Part shown: in pieces, positions 24,287 through 37,302 of the stretch
Layout: each line of letters starts with the position of its first letter
Numbering within the stretch: position 1 is the stretch's first letter
NCBI RefSeq assembly: GCF_019649055.1
Contig: NW_026570230.1
Span: 1,674,001-1,738,000, forward strand
Direction: 5' to 3'
DNA from: Paramacrobiotus metropolitanus
Lineage: Eukaryota; Tardigrada; Eutardigrada; Parachela; Macrobiotidae
DNA: 64,000 bases
Program-made: the position numbers and the translations under genes
Notes under the pieces: generated by a model
Database searches by the model: none
Told to the model about the DNA's origin: nothing
What the model saw: only the letters and a program-made list of their open reading frames with translations

Positions 24287-26075
24287 GAAGTTATGCCTAA
24301 CAACAACTAATCACCACATTACTTAATTTTTAAATAAAACTTTTGAAGAAAATTCCGTAATTTTACGATCGCGTTACAAATAAGAATGACATGCGTTTTA
24401 ATTTCATATGCTGTATACATTCTAGTGACACTACGTACATAACAGGTTATGAAAGCTCCAAAAAACTGAGCTCTTTTAGACGTTTTAAAATTACCAAATA
24501 AAAAAATGTCCAGTGGAGGCAATAATTTAGTTTATGTATTACAATCTGAAAACAATGTAATACTGCTTTCCAAGAAATGTATACTCGTATGTCCATTATG
24601 AAGAGAAATGTACAAAAGTTGTTACCTTTATTAACCTAATTCAGATTAATGTTGAGAAGTGCAGCCGGAGTGACTGCCGGACTATTATAATTATTTAAGT
24701 ATAAATACAATTTACGAAATACAGTTAGGCGGCTTATGACGTCGACGTCGACTCGTACAGAGTATATACCGCCATACCGGTAGTTATGTCCTTATATCGT
24801 AAGTACTCCCAACTTTATGCGTTTTTTGAATTGTTTCGTACTAACTTTACATAATTTTACAATAATTTTATTTTATATGTACTCTACATAATTTTATATT
24901 TCCTCTATATGTATGAAAGCAGCGCTTCTGGCAGACGGGAAGTAGGGGGAAGGTATTTGAAATTAAACTTTAAAATTGACGAACTTGAAGGCTTGACCAG
25001 CTCGGTTGTATGTCGATTTTTTATTGTATTTGTAACGATAAAATTGTACGTAAACATTTCCTGCGATGCACGACATGCCAGTCTTTAGTATTAACTATAA
25101 CATCACTTGCCTTCTTGTTTTTGTTTTATTTTTTCAGTAAAAAGTATGCATGCTTGAGATAGCTAAACAATGTTTGTTTAATTTTGAAAGGAATTATTTT
25201 CGAAATTTAAACAAATGCACTGTTGTTGCACAACTTGCACTTGAGCTAACAGTCAGTCAAACAAAAATTCCAGAAAAATTAAGTAATTAAATCATTAAAA
25301 TTTTAAATCTCTCATTGGTCTTTTAACTACTTATTTTATTTTAGTTTCGCCACAAAAATGAAATTATTTCTGGAGGATCAAGGGCTTTTGTTAGCAGGTC
25401 AGGTAAATATGGATACTGCCGTATGGTAAAACGAAATTAACCGGTAAAATAACGATTTTTCCTGCACTCGTTGCAGGCTTGTAGCATCAAGTACGGCCCC
25501 GCCTTTTTCAAAAGGGTCAAAAAAGATTGGCGCTGATACTATTGAGAACGGATTTTTCCGGCGTTGATTGGTTCCCGCGCCTTCTTCTAACGAATCCGAT
25601 AAGCCGCTAATAATTTTCTCTATCGCCCACTAAAATCGCTAGTGACGCACTGTTGCTGCACAGCAGCAAGCAGAGGCAAACGACCGTATCACGAAACGGG
25701 CGCAAGGAAAACGGAGCAAAGCCGTTATACAAGCCAGCTTGACTGCAAGGCAACTTGAGAGCAAGACTGCAGTAGACAAGCAGTTTTTCTATACAGCACG
25801 CAGCAGCAAGCAGCAGCAGCCAGCCAGCCACAGCGGTTTAGCCGTGTATTTCTAGCAGCCATTTTGCACACAGCGCGATTAACAGCAGCACGCAGTTGCA
25901 GTTGTTGAGTTGATTTCACGTGGAAAATCCATTGCTTTTCTTCGTGCTTTTAATTTTTCGTCTTTTTATTTCAAAAAGGTACCCAGTTGACTGCCGTTTT
26001 TATCCTTGAAGTCAGTAGTGATCGGTTTTCCTCACTTAAACCTGAATTTTCTCTCCTACAGAAGCCGCAGTGAAA

Positions 26076-27359
26076 ATGCCGAAAGTCGCAGGCGAGAAGG
26101 GAAAGCGCTCCAAAAAGGACGCGAATGCCCCCAAACGCAACCTGTATGCGACTTTTTCCTTCTGGTTTTCATCAAACAATTTATTTTGCGTGATTAATTA
26201 ATAGCTGTCATGGCTAATGCGGGATTTTTTTCTACAGATCCGCGTATTTCCTGTTCTGTGCCGAGGAACGCGATCGGGTGAAATCACAAAATCCCAACCT
26301 TAGCCTCGGAGATACCGCCAAAGAACTGGGACGCCGATGGGCCGCCGCTGACCAGGCCACTAAGCAAAAGTTCGAGAAGTTGGCCGCCAAAGATAAGGAG
26401 CGCTATGAACGGGTAAGCACTGACATTTCAGTTCCTCAAGGTCTTGAGCGCGCATTTTTCTTAATGCGCACCGCTGAGCTGGTATTTGCGGGTAAATTTT
26501 ATTCAAAAATATTCATAGAATTATCTTAAAAATTCTTTGGACCGACCACTTTTGAGAAAATCGCAAAATTTCATAGCGGAAAGTTGTTTCCTCGGTTGCG
26601 CTGTAAACGCCATGTTTGCCGTTGCTGTGGTGCAGTGCGGTTAAGGCACGCTGTAGTGCGTGTTATTGCCATGACTGGCATGGCCGACATATTACAGAGT
26701 GTACATTTGCATCCGCGTCATATGGCAGATGGAATTTCCGTTTTCATTTGAACACTTAACGAATATTTCATTATTATTTTGTGGACCAATTGTTTCTACA
26801 ACATCTGTACTTAGCAAAATAGTGAATACCAAAAGTTGAAAGTAAAGAATACAGTTTTTAGTTGAAAACTCGCGTGTATTAAACTTGGCGCATGTGCATA
26901 AAATCGCTGTACCAGTACTCTGTTATTACCGGCAAACGAAGAAAGGGAGTTACACTGGTCAATTCAAGTTGCATTATTGGCAGTTGAGAGTAATCAGAAC
27001 TTCCGCGAGTTTTATTTTGTTTTTTATTTTATTAATACACCTTGTATAATATATTCGTCAGTAGGAACTATTAGTTTTTTGTACTATTTCATAACAGAAT
27101 ATTGTGTTAATAATTTCATCAAAAACTGGCAGTTATAGCCGCCGATAATGTGAGCGTTGCGTATTGTAAGCTGTTGCCAGTAGACGCCAGCCGCTTGACC
27201 AATGCGTGTTGTTTGGTACAGGAGAAGGCCGCCTACAAGGGAGGAGCAGGCAAAGCCGGCGCTGCCGCCAAGGGAAAGCCAGCGGCCAAGGGAAAGCCGG
27301 GTAAGAAGGCCCAGAAGGAGTCAGACGAGGATGATGACGACGATGAGGATGACGACTAA
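26076..27359 (+). CDS. Single HMG-box chromatin protein (HMG-D/NHP6-like)
   Basis: Exons 26076-26143, 26238-26412 and 27222-27359 join in frame to 126 aa. A lysine-rich N-terminus (GEKGKRSKKDANAPKRNL) leads into one HMG box at about residues 18-81, with the typical NAPKRNLSAYFLFCAEER start, LGRRW and KAAxDKERYE end. A Gly/Ala/Lys linker and an acidic tail (ESDEDDDDDEDDD) follow. This order matches insect HMG-D/HMG-Z type proteins, abundant non-sequence-specific DNA-bending proteins of chromatin. The length of 126 aa is usual for the family. A CAG-rich leader at about 25620-25970 followed by a GT...CTCCTACAG intron (acceptor at 26061) suggests a 5' UTR intron. RRS1 follows on the same strand. 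Confidence 0.9.
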
Positions 27360-28517
27360 ACTCATTCCCTAAACGGATGCACCACGACGACGCCCATTTG
27401 CACCTGCTTGTTCTCGTATATTCTTTTTTTCCTACACTGAAGTCGTGGTCGGCGTTTAATTTTCGTTGTATTTTTTCCTCTCCGCAACAAGTGTCTCAGT
27501 GGGTACGGCGCGCAGCAGCAGCATCGAGCGTTTCGGGGGTTTTAAAAAAATCACATTTCTCTCAGACACACGCGACAGGATTGTATTAATGGCGGTGGAG
27601 TATCTTGTGTCACTGTTCTTAATTGTTTAATTTGTGGATGGCGGGTGTGCAGCGGCGCCGGCTGCCGCCTGTGCGATTACTTTGATTTTTTTGCCATTTT
27701 TGTGTATACATTTGCGCTTTAATCGTATTGCACTTCTGTTGGCCTCTTTGTCCAAGTGTGCTCGTTGTTCAATTTACCACTGATGACAGTCTGATTAAAA
27801 CGGGATGAAAACCGGAGACCGGCCGCATTATTGGTAATGGTAGACAGTGAACTGCTGTAAATTTAATTACGACTGGAAGATTCATTAATTGACCAGGAGC
27901 ATTCATTGGATTTATGCTGAGATGCAACCGACTCATAACTGCAGCTTTTACTGTAGTAATCAGTAATTACAAATTTAATAACAAATTCAGATATTCTCGC
28001 AAGTCGCGATACAATTTTGACGTTTTGCAGTATTCGCTAAAACAGGTACTATACTCGTAGTAACGCAAAGATTTGCGGCCTCGTAACTTATTGAAAGATT
28101 TGTATCAAAAATGATATGGTAGCACTTGTTATTTTCATATTTTTGAATTTTATTCACTTTTATGACAAGGGAGAAGATACAAGAATATCGTAAAGAATAA
28201 GATGCAGTGTCAGGAATAAATAATTGCTTTGAACTGATTGCGTAATCATGAACCGAAGCTGTAAACAAACGCGAAGCCCAAGGCGGCTGCCTGAACAAAC
28301 ACAAGGATCGCGTTTCAAGCGCAGTCGCATATTTCGAAGACTCAGTTTCTGGTATTTTTTGTTGTTACAGGTTACTTTAAGTACTTTATTCTGTCTTCTA
28401 AATCAGTTACGATATTGTTATTAGTCGTATTTGTTTGGAATCTCTGCATTTAAGACCTCTGAACAGTTATCAGTTATTAGGAGTTGCTGATCGCGAAGAC
28501 TTGCGAATCCGTCTCAC
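27360..28517 (+). other. 3' region of the HMG gene and spacer to RRS1
   Basis: Starts with a pyrimidine-rich, GC-moderate stretch likely to be the HMG 3' UTR (to about 27800). No canonical AATAAA was seen close by; ATTAAA occurs near 27793. The rest is AT-rich spacer holding the RRS1 promoter. Confidence 0.4.
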
Positions 28518-31385
28518 ATGGCCAAAAGCGCCGTAAACGCCGAAGAGCTCGGCGTGGAAATTGACATCGGCAATCTCCTCTTATCCGATCCGCGACCACT
28601 TGCACCAGTCTCCGAGTGCGTTTGACGGCATATTTATCTGGCACAGCGTTGTACTTGGTCTAACTAGAGTATGATTGCAGTGGAGAATCCACGGACGCCG
28701 TCATTGAGCGCGAGATGGCCAAATTGAGCCAGATGCTGGTGGAGCGCATCTGGGGTCTTCCGCTGGAGCGCCTCGAGGACGCCATCGTCGCTGCGGTGAA
28801 TACTGTCACTCATACATTCTTTTAGGCTGTTAGACATCTAGTAGCATGTTTTCCTTGCAGCTCCCAGCTCCCACCACGATCCTGCCGCGTGAAAAACCTG
28901 TAAGTTTGGGCTTGGTAGTTTGTACTGTGGCGTTTGTGAGCGGAAATCCTTGGTAGATTCCCAAAGCGAAAGCTGTGACGAAATGGGAGCGGTATGCCCG
29001 GGAGAAGGGCATTAAGAAGACCAAGAAGTCCCGGATGGTGTACGATGAGGCCACGAAGGAATGGAAGCCGCGATGGGGATATAAACGCGCTAAAAATCCC
29101 GATGGGGACTGGGTGGTAGAAGTGCCTGATCAAGCAGGTACTTACTACACAGCAGTAAATTTCCTTTCGGTACACCGTTCCCGTAAATCATTTTGCTTCT
29201 TATATTCATTCACATCAACAAAAATTATTGTATTATCATTGTATTTCTTTACAAATCATGATATGTTTCAAGTTTAGAGTGAAGTAGTCATTAATTTTGT
29301 TAATGGGGTTCTTTGATTCCTTTACTCTGCAGTTAATTATACTACGCGTGGTGCACGTAATATGATTCGTATTTTTCATACATTTAGTTCAAACTTCATA
29401 CATAATCAAGAATTAAATGTGTTTTTATGTTATGGCATTACAGTTGATTGCGGTTTCAAGTAAAATGCTTCCTGCCTTATTAATATGTATATAATGCTAT
29501 ATGCAGACGCCAGTTATAAAGCATGTGTAGGTGCTTCCGGTGAGTTATAGTTTGCAAGACAGCCGAACCAGGGATATATCAGATGTCCTCGTTTTGGTTA
29601 GTAGCGGCGCAGATGTGCTTAGAATATACTGTATGTATTTCGGCGTGTTTTGCTTACTGTATTTGGTTTTTTGTGGCGGTCTGTTATGTTTTGCATAGTC
29701 ATAACAGACTCATAAGTACATAACTTATAATAATCCACTTGAGATTTGATTTTGTTTCTCCGTCCGGAGCGGATGCGTCATTAAGGTCGACAGTCTTTTT
29801 GGTTATTCAGTTGTTGTTAAGCATAGTATTATTTCTAAATGAATGATCGATGAAAATCAAGATAAACTGTAAACCTGGAATGCCTGGCCTTAAAATTGAA
29901 AACTCCAAGGATTTGCTGTGATTGTGACTGTGATGTACCGGTACTGGATGTACAGTTACATGTTTATGAATTTTCGTAATGGGTGTTATTTATGTGTTTG
30001 CAGATGGTATGAATGATCCTTTCGAGGAGCGCCAGACCGCCAAGAAGGAGCGAGTAGCTAAGAACGAACTGCAGCGTCTCAAAAACATTGCGCGAGCTCA
30101 CAAAACGAAAAGTATGAGACATTTGCATTGTCTGTTAAAAGTTGTTACTTGCCTTGATTTCTGTTTTTTTTATCGGTTTGAAGTTCCTGCTGGAGGAATA
30201 CTGCCCGCAACGGAAGGCCGCAGTATTTCGAAGGACGAAATCGGCCATGCGGCATCGTTTGCTCGATCGGCTACCGCCTCTGCTGGTGTCTTCACTGAGA
30301 CCCTGCGGAAAGAAAAACCTCCGAAAAATACTGGGAAAAAGCGCAAGGTAATTATCCTGGTCTTACTATTGTACAAATAGTATGTGAATGGATTACGTAT
30401 CGTATCGATGATCGGTTTAACTTTTGGCGATACAGAATTTTCCCTCTTCTCGATTACTTAAGTAAGTACTCAGTTCGTGTTTTTGTTATAAGATCGTAGC
30501 CATAGCCATTCCTGCTATGTCGTAACAAAATACGATGTACCTTGTAAAGGGTCGCGTGTTACTGTATAACTGGCAGACTGGTTTCAGAGTATCACTTTAA
30601 TTAATAGTAGCAGTAATTCAAAGTTAGTATGAACTTTTATGGCATGTAGGTAAAACGAACGTGATAACCAGTAGCGTGTTGTTGCTCAAGTTTGTATATG
30701 TGTAACATTATGTGCACTTATTGTTTAGCAGAACTCTTATGTGTTAGATTACAATCTTTACACTTTATAGTAGCACATTAGCACTAATAATTCTGTTAAA
30801 GATGTTGTGCTTTTTTAGACAATCTGGGGTGCCTAAAATTCTGTTACGTAAAAAGCAGCAAGTACATAGTTTGTGGTGTTAGCCGGTTGGCTGCCAGCTT
30901 TGTTTTTAGCGTGCAGTTGATATACACTTTGCAGTCCGTGAACGTTTTCTTGGTGTTACAGTTTGAAAGCAATTTCGGTGATGGACAAACTGAGAAGAAT
31001 CGCATGATCGGCATTCTCGATGGGATTAGCAGTAAAAAACCTCGAATGGATGTGGAGACAGCTGTGAAGCGTGTCGAGAGGCGTTCACAGTACGTCTTTG
31101 ATTTTCCATGTGGATTTCAGAGAATCATTCTTGGTTTCATTGCTTTATCCCAATAGAAAACCGAAGCGAGATTCCAGACCGCACAATGAAGACGAAGGCC
31201 GGCCCAGTGGAGGACGGTTCGGAGGGAAGAGTCAGCGCGGAGGGAAGTTCGGCCCGTCGCGAGGTGGATTTTCGCAGTCGCGCGGTGGGCATTCACGATC
31301 GCGGGGTGGACATTCAGGTGGAGATCGCCGCCCGAAAGGAAAAGAGTCGGGATTTAACAAGCGCGGGAAAGGCCCGCGGCGATGA
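28518..31385 (+). CDS. RRS1: Ribosome biogenesis regulatory protein RRS1
   Basis: Eight exons join in frame to 353 aa: 28518-28615, 28681-28795, 28861-28899, 28957-29137, 30004-30111, 30184-30347, 30962-31089 and 31157-31385. Conserved RRS1 blocks occur in order: LPAPTTILPREKP, KAKAVTKWERYAREKGI, RMVYDEATKEWKPRWGYKRA, EVPDQADGMNDPF, KKERVAKNELQRLKNIARAH and a GKKRKFE segment. The tail is Arg/Gly/Ser repeats (SRGGxSxSRGG). The human protein is about 365 aa, so this is full length. RRS1 works in the nucleolus with RPF2 to bring the 5S RNP into the pre-60S ribosome. The long intron 4 (29138-30003) contains no recognised gene. Confidence 0.93.
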
Positions 31386-31544
31386 GAGTTTTTATGGGAT
31401 GCATTTTATGTTTTACTAACGGTGCTGTTCTGCAGAGCGTTCGGTTCTGCTGGATTGATAAAGTTAGATTATTTTCGGAATAACAAATTTTTGATTGAGA
31501 ATATCGACTGGTGGACTGCATTGTAATTGAACGTACAATGTGCG

Positions 31545-31550
31545 AATAAA
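31545..31550 (+). other. Polyadenylation signal AATAAA of RRS1
   Basis: Canonical hexamer 160 bp after the RRS1 stop codon. Confidence 0.55.
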
Positions 31551-32190
31551 ATGCCTTTGCTGGTTTGGGAGAATGTTTGGGTAGATGGTTGTTACTTATT
31601 TTTGAGTGCGTGTCTAACAAAGCGAGCCGAAATCAAAATTTCAAAAGCGTGCGGTATGAACTCGAATAATCGATATATTTGTTATCTATCTTTTACGATT
31701 CGTTGGTCAAGCAAGCTTTGACACTTAGTAGTACAAGTGTGCAATTATCTAAAGTGATACTGTTTCTCTGGTGAGCGTGAGCTACTTTAATAATTTTTTA
31801 TTTCGAGCTCTACGCGTATTTCTACAAGTGCTGGTGTGATTTCTTGCTGATACCGTAAACCATCTTCGATTCACAACCCCATGTTACTGGAAAACAAAGC
31901 TAACGAATTTAAGCAAGTGAATACTTATACAAGCAGATCATTTGTAATAACTGACTACAGTAAGTATTTCTTTATTAAGCAGTTAAAAAAAAGAAACCAA
32001 AGATAGTATGATGAGCGATTAAAGTAAACATTCCACAACCAGTACAGTAGCATTTTTCTTTAAAACGATAATGAAATTATACCATGATCCTCCATAAACG
32101 CCAGCGATCATCTCACAGCTCACGACTTTTGCGTCGGCCAGCTCACTTTCCCTCCATTGCGCGTGTTCACCGCGAAACCACGGATTCCGA

Positions 32191-35100
32191 TCAACGCCCG
32201 CTTTGCGCCGGGCTATGGGGATTCGTCTCCAAATCCGATTCGTCATCGCTGTAATGCCGCCGCTTGCCGCGGCCACCTTGCGATCGGGCTGCACTCACAC
32301 CGCTCCCCTGGGCGGTTTTTTTATGCAACGGTTTAGCCGCGCTGTCGACCGTCTCTCGCGCCATGGGACGGTGTGGTTTCGCTGGTTTAACCGCTTTCCG
32401 GGGGCTGGCACGGTGATGACCCATCTTCGATTCATCCGACATGGAATCCCGTCGCAGCTGCCCCGGACCTCGGGAGTAATCCGTCCGACGATCGGCCATC
32501 ATCAGACGAGCGGCCAAGCGGCTCAGCACGGCTTCTTTCTGCTGGGAACGGACCTTCTGACCGTGATTGTGTTCGTCGTCATCATCGTCGTCCTCACTGG
32601 GCGCTTCCGACGTATCTTCGGCCGGCGGGCGGCTCCGCATCCACTTCCACGTCGCTAGACTCGTCATCGTCCGTCTGCTTTGAGGACTCGCTGTTGTTAT
32701 TATCTTTGGCGGATTTCTCTTCGTCGGAATCCGATAAGATGGACGAGTCAGCGAAGGTGCTAGGGTTGGGTGAGGCGCGACGCCTTGCAGCTGCAGTCTC
32801 AGCCTTCTTACGACCTTCGAATTCGGTGCGCCATTTCTTCTTCATGCGTTCAAGGTATTCTGATCCCCGAACAATCGATATCGACGGATCACTAAACAGC
32901 AAAACACCATTCATGCAAATGGTGCGAAAACCGTTACATTACTTAAACATAATAAGTTATTTGACCATAATTTTAACCCTGTTGAATACACAAATCAGTG
33001 ATTTTGATACAAGTAAAGCAAGCGTACAATGCGGCACACACATACGTACTTGGTAATATCGGTACAAATGTCAGCAATGATGTTGGCGTGCATAGAAATC
33101 TGCAGTGCATTTCCATAGTACTTTTCGCAGTTGCTGGCGATCTGTTCGAAGTCGAATATCAGGGCTGCTTTATGTCTGCAAGATCGACTGAGTTCAATAT
33201 AATTATGTAATTTACCAAGCAAGAGAAACTATTTTTAAATTAGCAATTACCTATAAAACTGCTGCGACAAGCGTTGCCGGATAGTATTCAAATCTGCAGG
33301 ATACGCTATCGCCATCATGTAATCCGGATAGCGCTCCAGGTCAATCGGGGCGATGAACGATTCCGGTCCTGCAGCACGGACACGGTGTGCAGTTGTTCCA
33401 GAATGCTGTTCATTTCCGTGGCAGGATCGCAGTTATTCCAGTCAGCCGGTGTTGGTTGGTAGGCCATGCTACGCAGTTCGGCGGCGGTCACAATGGTACC
33501 GTCTTCTAGTGATCTGTCTTCTTCTGCAGAAAGAACGAAAGATAGGTATCCATAACGAAGATTCCTTGAATTTACCGTAATCTACTGCACCCCACAAAAC
33601 GTTATGTACACGGTAGAATTCTTTAAAGCGTTGTGCATTAATTTAATGCCCCCTCCTACATTTCTTTCACTGCGTGACAGATGCAGTATCCCATCGCGCA
33701 CGGACCCACCTGACGTAATTAAATAGAGCTCCCATGGACTAATCGGTTCAGCATCTTCTGATCCGTCCCACCTGAAGACCGGTAAGTCAATCCTAACGAC
33801 TGATACACAAAGCGCAATCCGCCATTTCTAGCCGTACCTGACTTTAAGCATGTGGTACATGCCGGGTGCCTCGGGCATCACGGAGTCAATGGTGCCTTTG
33901 TACCAACGAAGTTCGCCTTTGTCCCAAAACAGACTTCTCACGCGGTCTCCTTCTTGCCACATTTCAGTCTGACACCGCAGCACATGGTGCTCCGGCACAA
34001 GAAAATCTTCGATATCAGGCATTTCGTGAAAGCTATTAAAATACTAACATTCAAAACAGAAACAATTTGTCTGCGACTGTGCGCTAAACTGACAAGAACG
34101 CAGACAGTAGTCATAGTACCGTAAACTGGCGTAAAATATCCGATTTTGTACCTGATCTTGAACGTCCTCCCATTCGGTGGAGTGAGTCTGCGTTTCACTT
34201 TAATCTCGGCTAGGTGGTGGATCGTGGGAGCGCCCTGTGCCGGCAGCTTGACAATGACGTTGACAAACTTTAGAGCAACAATTTCCAGCTTTTCCACTTC
34301 CTAAAAAATGGACAGCACTCATAAAATATTAAAAAACTTTTTCCCACCACTTTCCTTTTGGGCGGAGTAAAAGATACAATAAAAGCAACCCAGGATTATT
34401 AATAAAAAAAGTCAGCAACAGAATAAGTATTAAAACAGAGAACTTGAAATGTTAAAAATTACGCCAAACAGAGCTAAGCCTAACACATGTAACGCCCCAG
34501 TCCAGTCAGTATAACTACTGTACACGTAAGCAACGGTAAGTTCATGACACAGTGCATCAATCAATAAGTAAATTTAGGCGTGTTGATTTCACACTACCAC
34601 TAAGGATTTTAAGGGAATTACGTAAGTAATCATACACAATGGTAAGGTTTAAAATCAGAACGAACAATCTGCAAAAACAGGACCACTCTGTTGCACAGGA
34701 ACAAAATTGCTGTACCATAAAATTCCAGTGCGGTTTAGGCATTCCTTTGAATAATTTGGATGAAACGCCGTCGTCCGCTAACTGATTAACATACTTCTCA
34801 TGTGCCTCCTGATAATAGTACACCACATCCCCGATCTGCGGAAAGTACGGGAACGGTTTGGGTACGGTCTCCGTCAGCCACTTGGGAAAGGAATTATCCA
34901 CCGGCAGCTGCATTGACGTCTTCATGGGCTTTCGCACCGCTTCGGATCCAGACTTGCTTCGATTAGGCTGCGACGCTATCACGCTCTTTTTCGATGGGTG
35001 TTTCTTCTTCCTCTGCATCGCCGTGTTCTCGTGTAAAGACATTCCTTGGTCCACCGTGCGCGTACCATAATATCTCCGTAGCAGCTGCACGACGTTGCAG

Positions 35101-35231
35101 TTTAACGCAGAGATCTTAACCCGTCCATTTCTTTCGAAATCCTGAACGAACGAATCGGGAACTCCCAGTTCCTGGAGAAGGATCCAGATATCCCGATAAA
35201 CCCGGTTACTCGGATCCGTGGATGTTGACAT
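32191..35231 (-). pseudogene. BRWD/PHIP-like Tudor-bromodomain gene, copy A (frameshifted)
   Basis: Seven exons line up with the intact copy at 41953-45312: 35231-34716, 34300-34152, 34032-33838, 33771-33710, 33523-33251, 33175-33050 and 32891 to about 32191. Tudor-like elements are WLTETVPKPFPYFPQIGD, LEIVALKFVNV and MYHMLKVR; the bromodomain has PIDLERYPDY. Exon 5 is one base shorter than in copy B, near 33350-33378, which throws the frame off just before the bromodomain. A second shift of about four bases near 32625 breaks the acidic tail, and the conserved C-terminus (SGRKVKRP) is deleted. Exon 1 also lacks about 110 codons of the low-complexity linker. Splice sites are still intact. The bromodomain pocket position is Tyr (EKYYGN). 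Probably a decaying duplicate; sequencing error cannot explain both shifts easily. Confidence 0.75.
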
Positions 35232-37302
35232 TTTTACGTTTCACAGTAGATTCCGTTGTGGAAAGAGATTAGTATTCACTATTCAGTTTACACAGTACTG
35301 CATGTGCTATGAAAACTGCACAACGACAGTTTACAATTATTAAACAAGAAAGAGCCTGAAATCTTGGAATGTGTAAATAGCGGATCGGAATACAAACGAA
35401 ATGCCCAGAACGGCCAGAAGTGCCAGAATCTGATGATAACGATCTGGTGATTTTTCAGTTTTCTTGATCGGCTTGTCAGCTGTCAGCGGGTACAGTACAA
35501 GCCTATACTCGTATAGAATCTACAGTACCTACAGTACGTACTGCACGTACAGAGCGGTTTACCGGCTATAGCTAGCGAATAGCGATGTGGCCTGTCAGCT
35601 CACCCGTATTCTGACCATGAGTCAGATACACGGTGGACACTGGATTCTAATAATTAGGACTGTCAAATATCAGCAGCCCGCGTGTATCAGCGGCACGACT
35701 GCTGCGCACGTATCGGTTACTCATTTTTCCGCTATGACTAAGAGAAAAAAAGTGAAACGTGTTCCCATCACTGATAACGGATACACTCGTAGAAATAAAC
35801 ACCAAATCTGACAGCACCGTGAATTCTGCAATAAATCTGCCTTCAATGCCATTCCCTACCATGGATAACGCAACACAACAAGCGCAAACTTGTTAAGAAA
35901 AATAATCCCACATAGCTTAATGACATGTAATTAATTTTTTTCATGTGTAATAAATTTGCTAATTAGGTGCTAAAAAAACCCAGGTGCGAAATTACTAATT
36001 CGGGGCAGATTCGCTAATTAATTAGCTGCTAATTGTGCTAATTAGGCGTGAATGACTCTAGTTAGTTCATCAAATTTTCGCTCAGTTACTAATTATAAGG
36101 TTAATTAATTAAACCTTATTATCTTAAAACTTAATGACGAACTACAGTAAGTACAGCGTAATTACATGCAGTTTAATGCAGCCTGGATCACTACGAACGT
36201 TTATTAGCAGCGCAAGATAATTTTAAAGAGTTGACAAGCGGTCATGAATGTGAGCGCGAATTATAAAACCAAGCTCAACAGCTCGGTTTTCTAATTCAGC
36301 AACTGATTCTCCATCTGACCAATGCGCGCGGCGTTATCAGTGAATCTGTCTGACTCACAAATCAGTGCGTGAGTTGTTGCGCACTCGAGAGTTTTGACCT
36401 AGATACAATTCGCATCAGAGTCCCAATACGTAGCATATTTGACAGCAACTAATGATTAACTTTAATACTCGTATTAAAGACGACAAGTAAATAAGTTATA
36501 AGTAAATTATAAAAAAGGAATAATTCATCATCAAATAAATAACTAAATCATTTATTACAGTAATCATAACTTCATAAGCGTAGACTGCGTAGTATAGTAC
36601 TGTACTCGCATAATGTATAAGTGCTGCTGTTACGATGGCGCACGCACCCATGACCTTTACAACCACAATGTAATTATTATTATATTATATAATTATATAG
36701 TATCTATTTCTGTACTATATAGTATATACATAATGGCATTATGGCATAGGTGAGTGACACAGTAAAGTTCACTGAAGTAAGCAAGTGGATGATTTGGCTA
36801 CGCAAACGATGAGTCTTTCTTACTGTAGCCGCGCGATGACATTGCACCACTTTCAGATCCGGGCGCTGCCTGCCCCCGATCGGACAGCGCACACGTTACG
36901 TAGAATGTGCTGCAGCGTGTATGACGATTTCCGTATACCAGACTCTGTGGTGCAAACTTATCGCGCGGCTACAGTATACTTTCATTGAATCTACAAAACA
37001 GACAATCTTCTTGTTGCATATGAGAAAAAGCAGATCAAACCAAGTTCTTATAAAGCCAAACGGCACAATCAGCCGAACGGCCTGAAAAACAGGCCCAAGG
37101 CTCACTTATAACATCCGACGACAATATCTCTATCATTACGAAAGAACAGACAACAACCTGCAGACAATTTAATGAATGAATGAACAATTCAAACATTCCA
37201 GAAAACCCTCATCCCTGCAGCAATTTTCTCCATAAATACCCTTAAAACTGATTATATTAACAAATGCCATCAAAATTACACTGGCACATATCAGCACAGC
37301 TC
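35232..37302. other. Spacer between copies A and B, partly duplicated
   Basis: Holds the copy A upstream region (35341-35490), which matches 40801-40925 and 45398-45535. Its right end (about 36630-37300) resembles the downstream flank of copy C (about 41560-41950), for example GCGCACCCATGACCTTT at both. The middle is AT-rich with TTAATTAATTA-type repeats near 35930-36120. No gene was recognised. Confidence 0.55.
35341..35490. repeat. Duplicated upstream region of copy A
   Basis: Contains AGAGCCTGAAA, CGGATCGGAATA and GAAATGCCCA, shared with the regions upstream of copies B and C. It probably carries the promoter or 5' UTR of the tandem family. Confidence 0.6.

Larger units (their letters stand above)
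19649..25600. other. Long non-coding stretch with hairpins and short repeats
   Basis: No gene was recognised across about 6 kb. It contains four hairpins (21717-21743, 21968-22028, 23616-23668, 24121-24160) and a short tandem repeat (24197-24286). Two minus-strand frames around 22122-22611 include one hydrophobic helix (YMIAIVLLVLLCFFLKTGKQ) but change frame and have no family match. The right end leads into the HMG-box gene promoter. Confidence 0.45.

Noticed and set aside
25607-25919. Minus-strand Cys/Ala/Leu-rich frames
   Set aside because: Antisense of the CAG-rich leader of the HMG-box gene.
32203-32658. 151-codon plus-strand frame, and similar frames over the tails of copies B and C
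   Set aside because: Antisense of the acidic/basic tail exon of the BRWD-like copies; recurs because the exon is duplicated.
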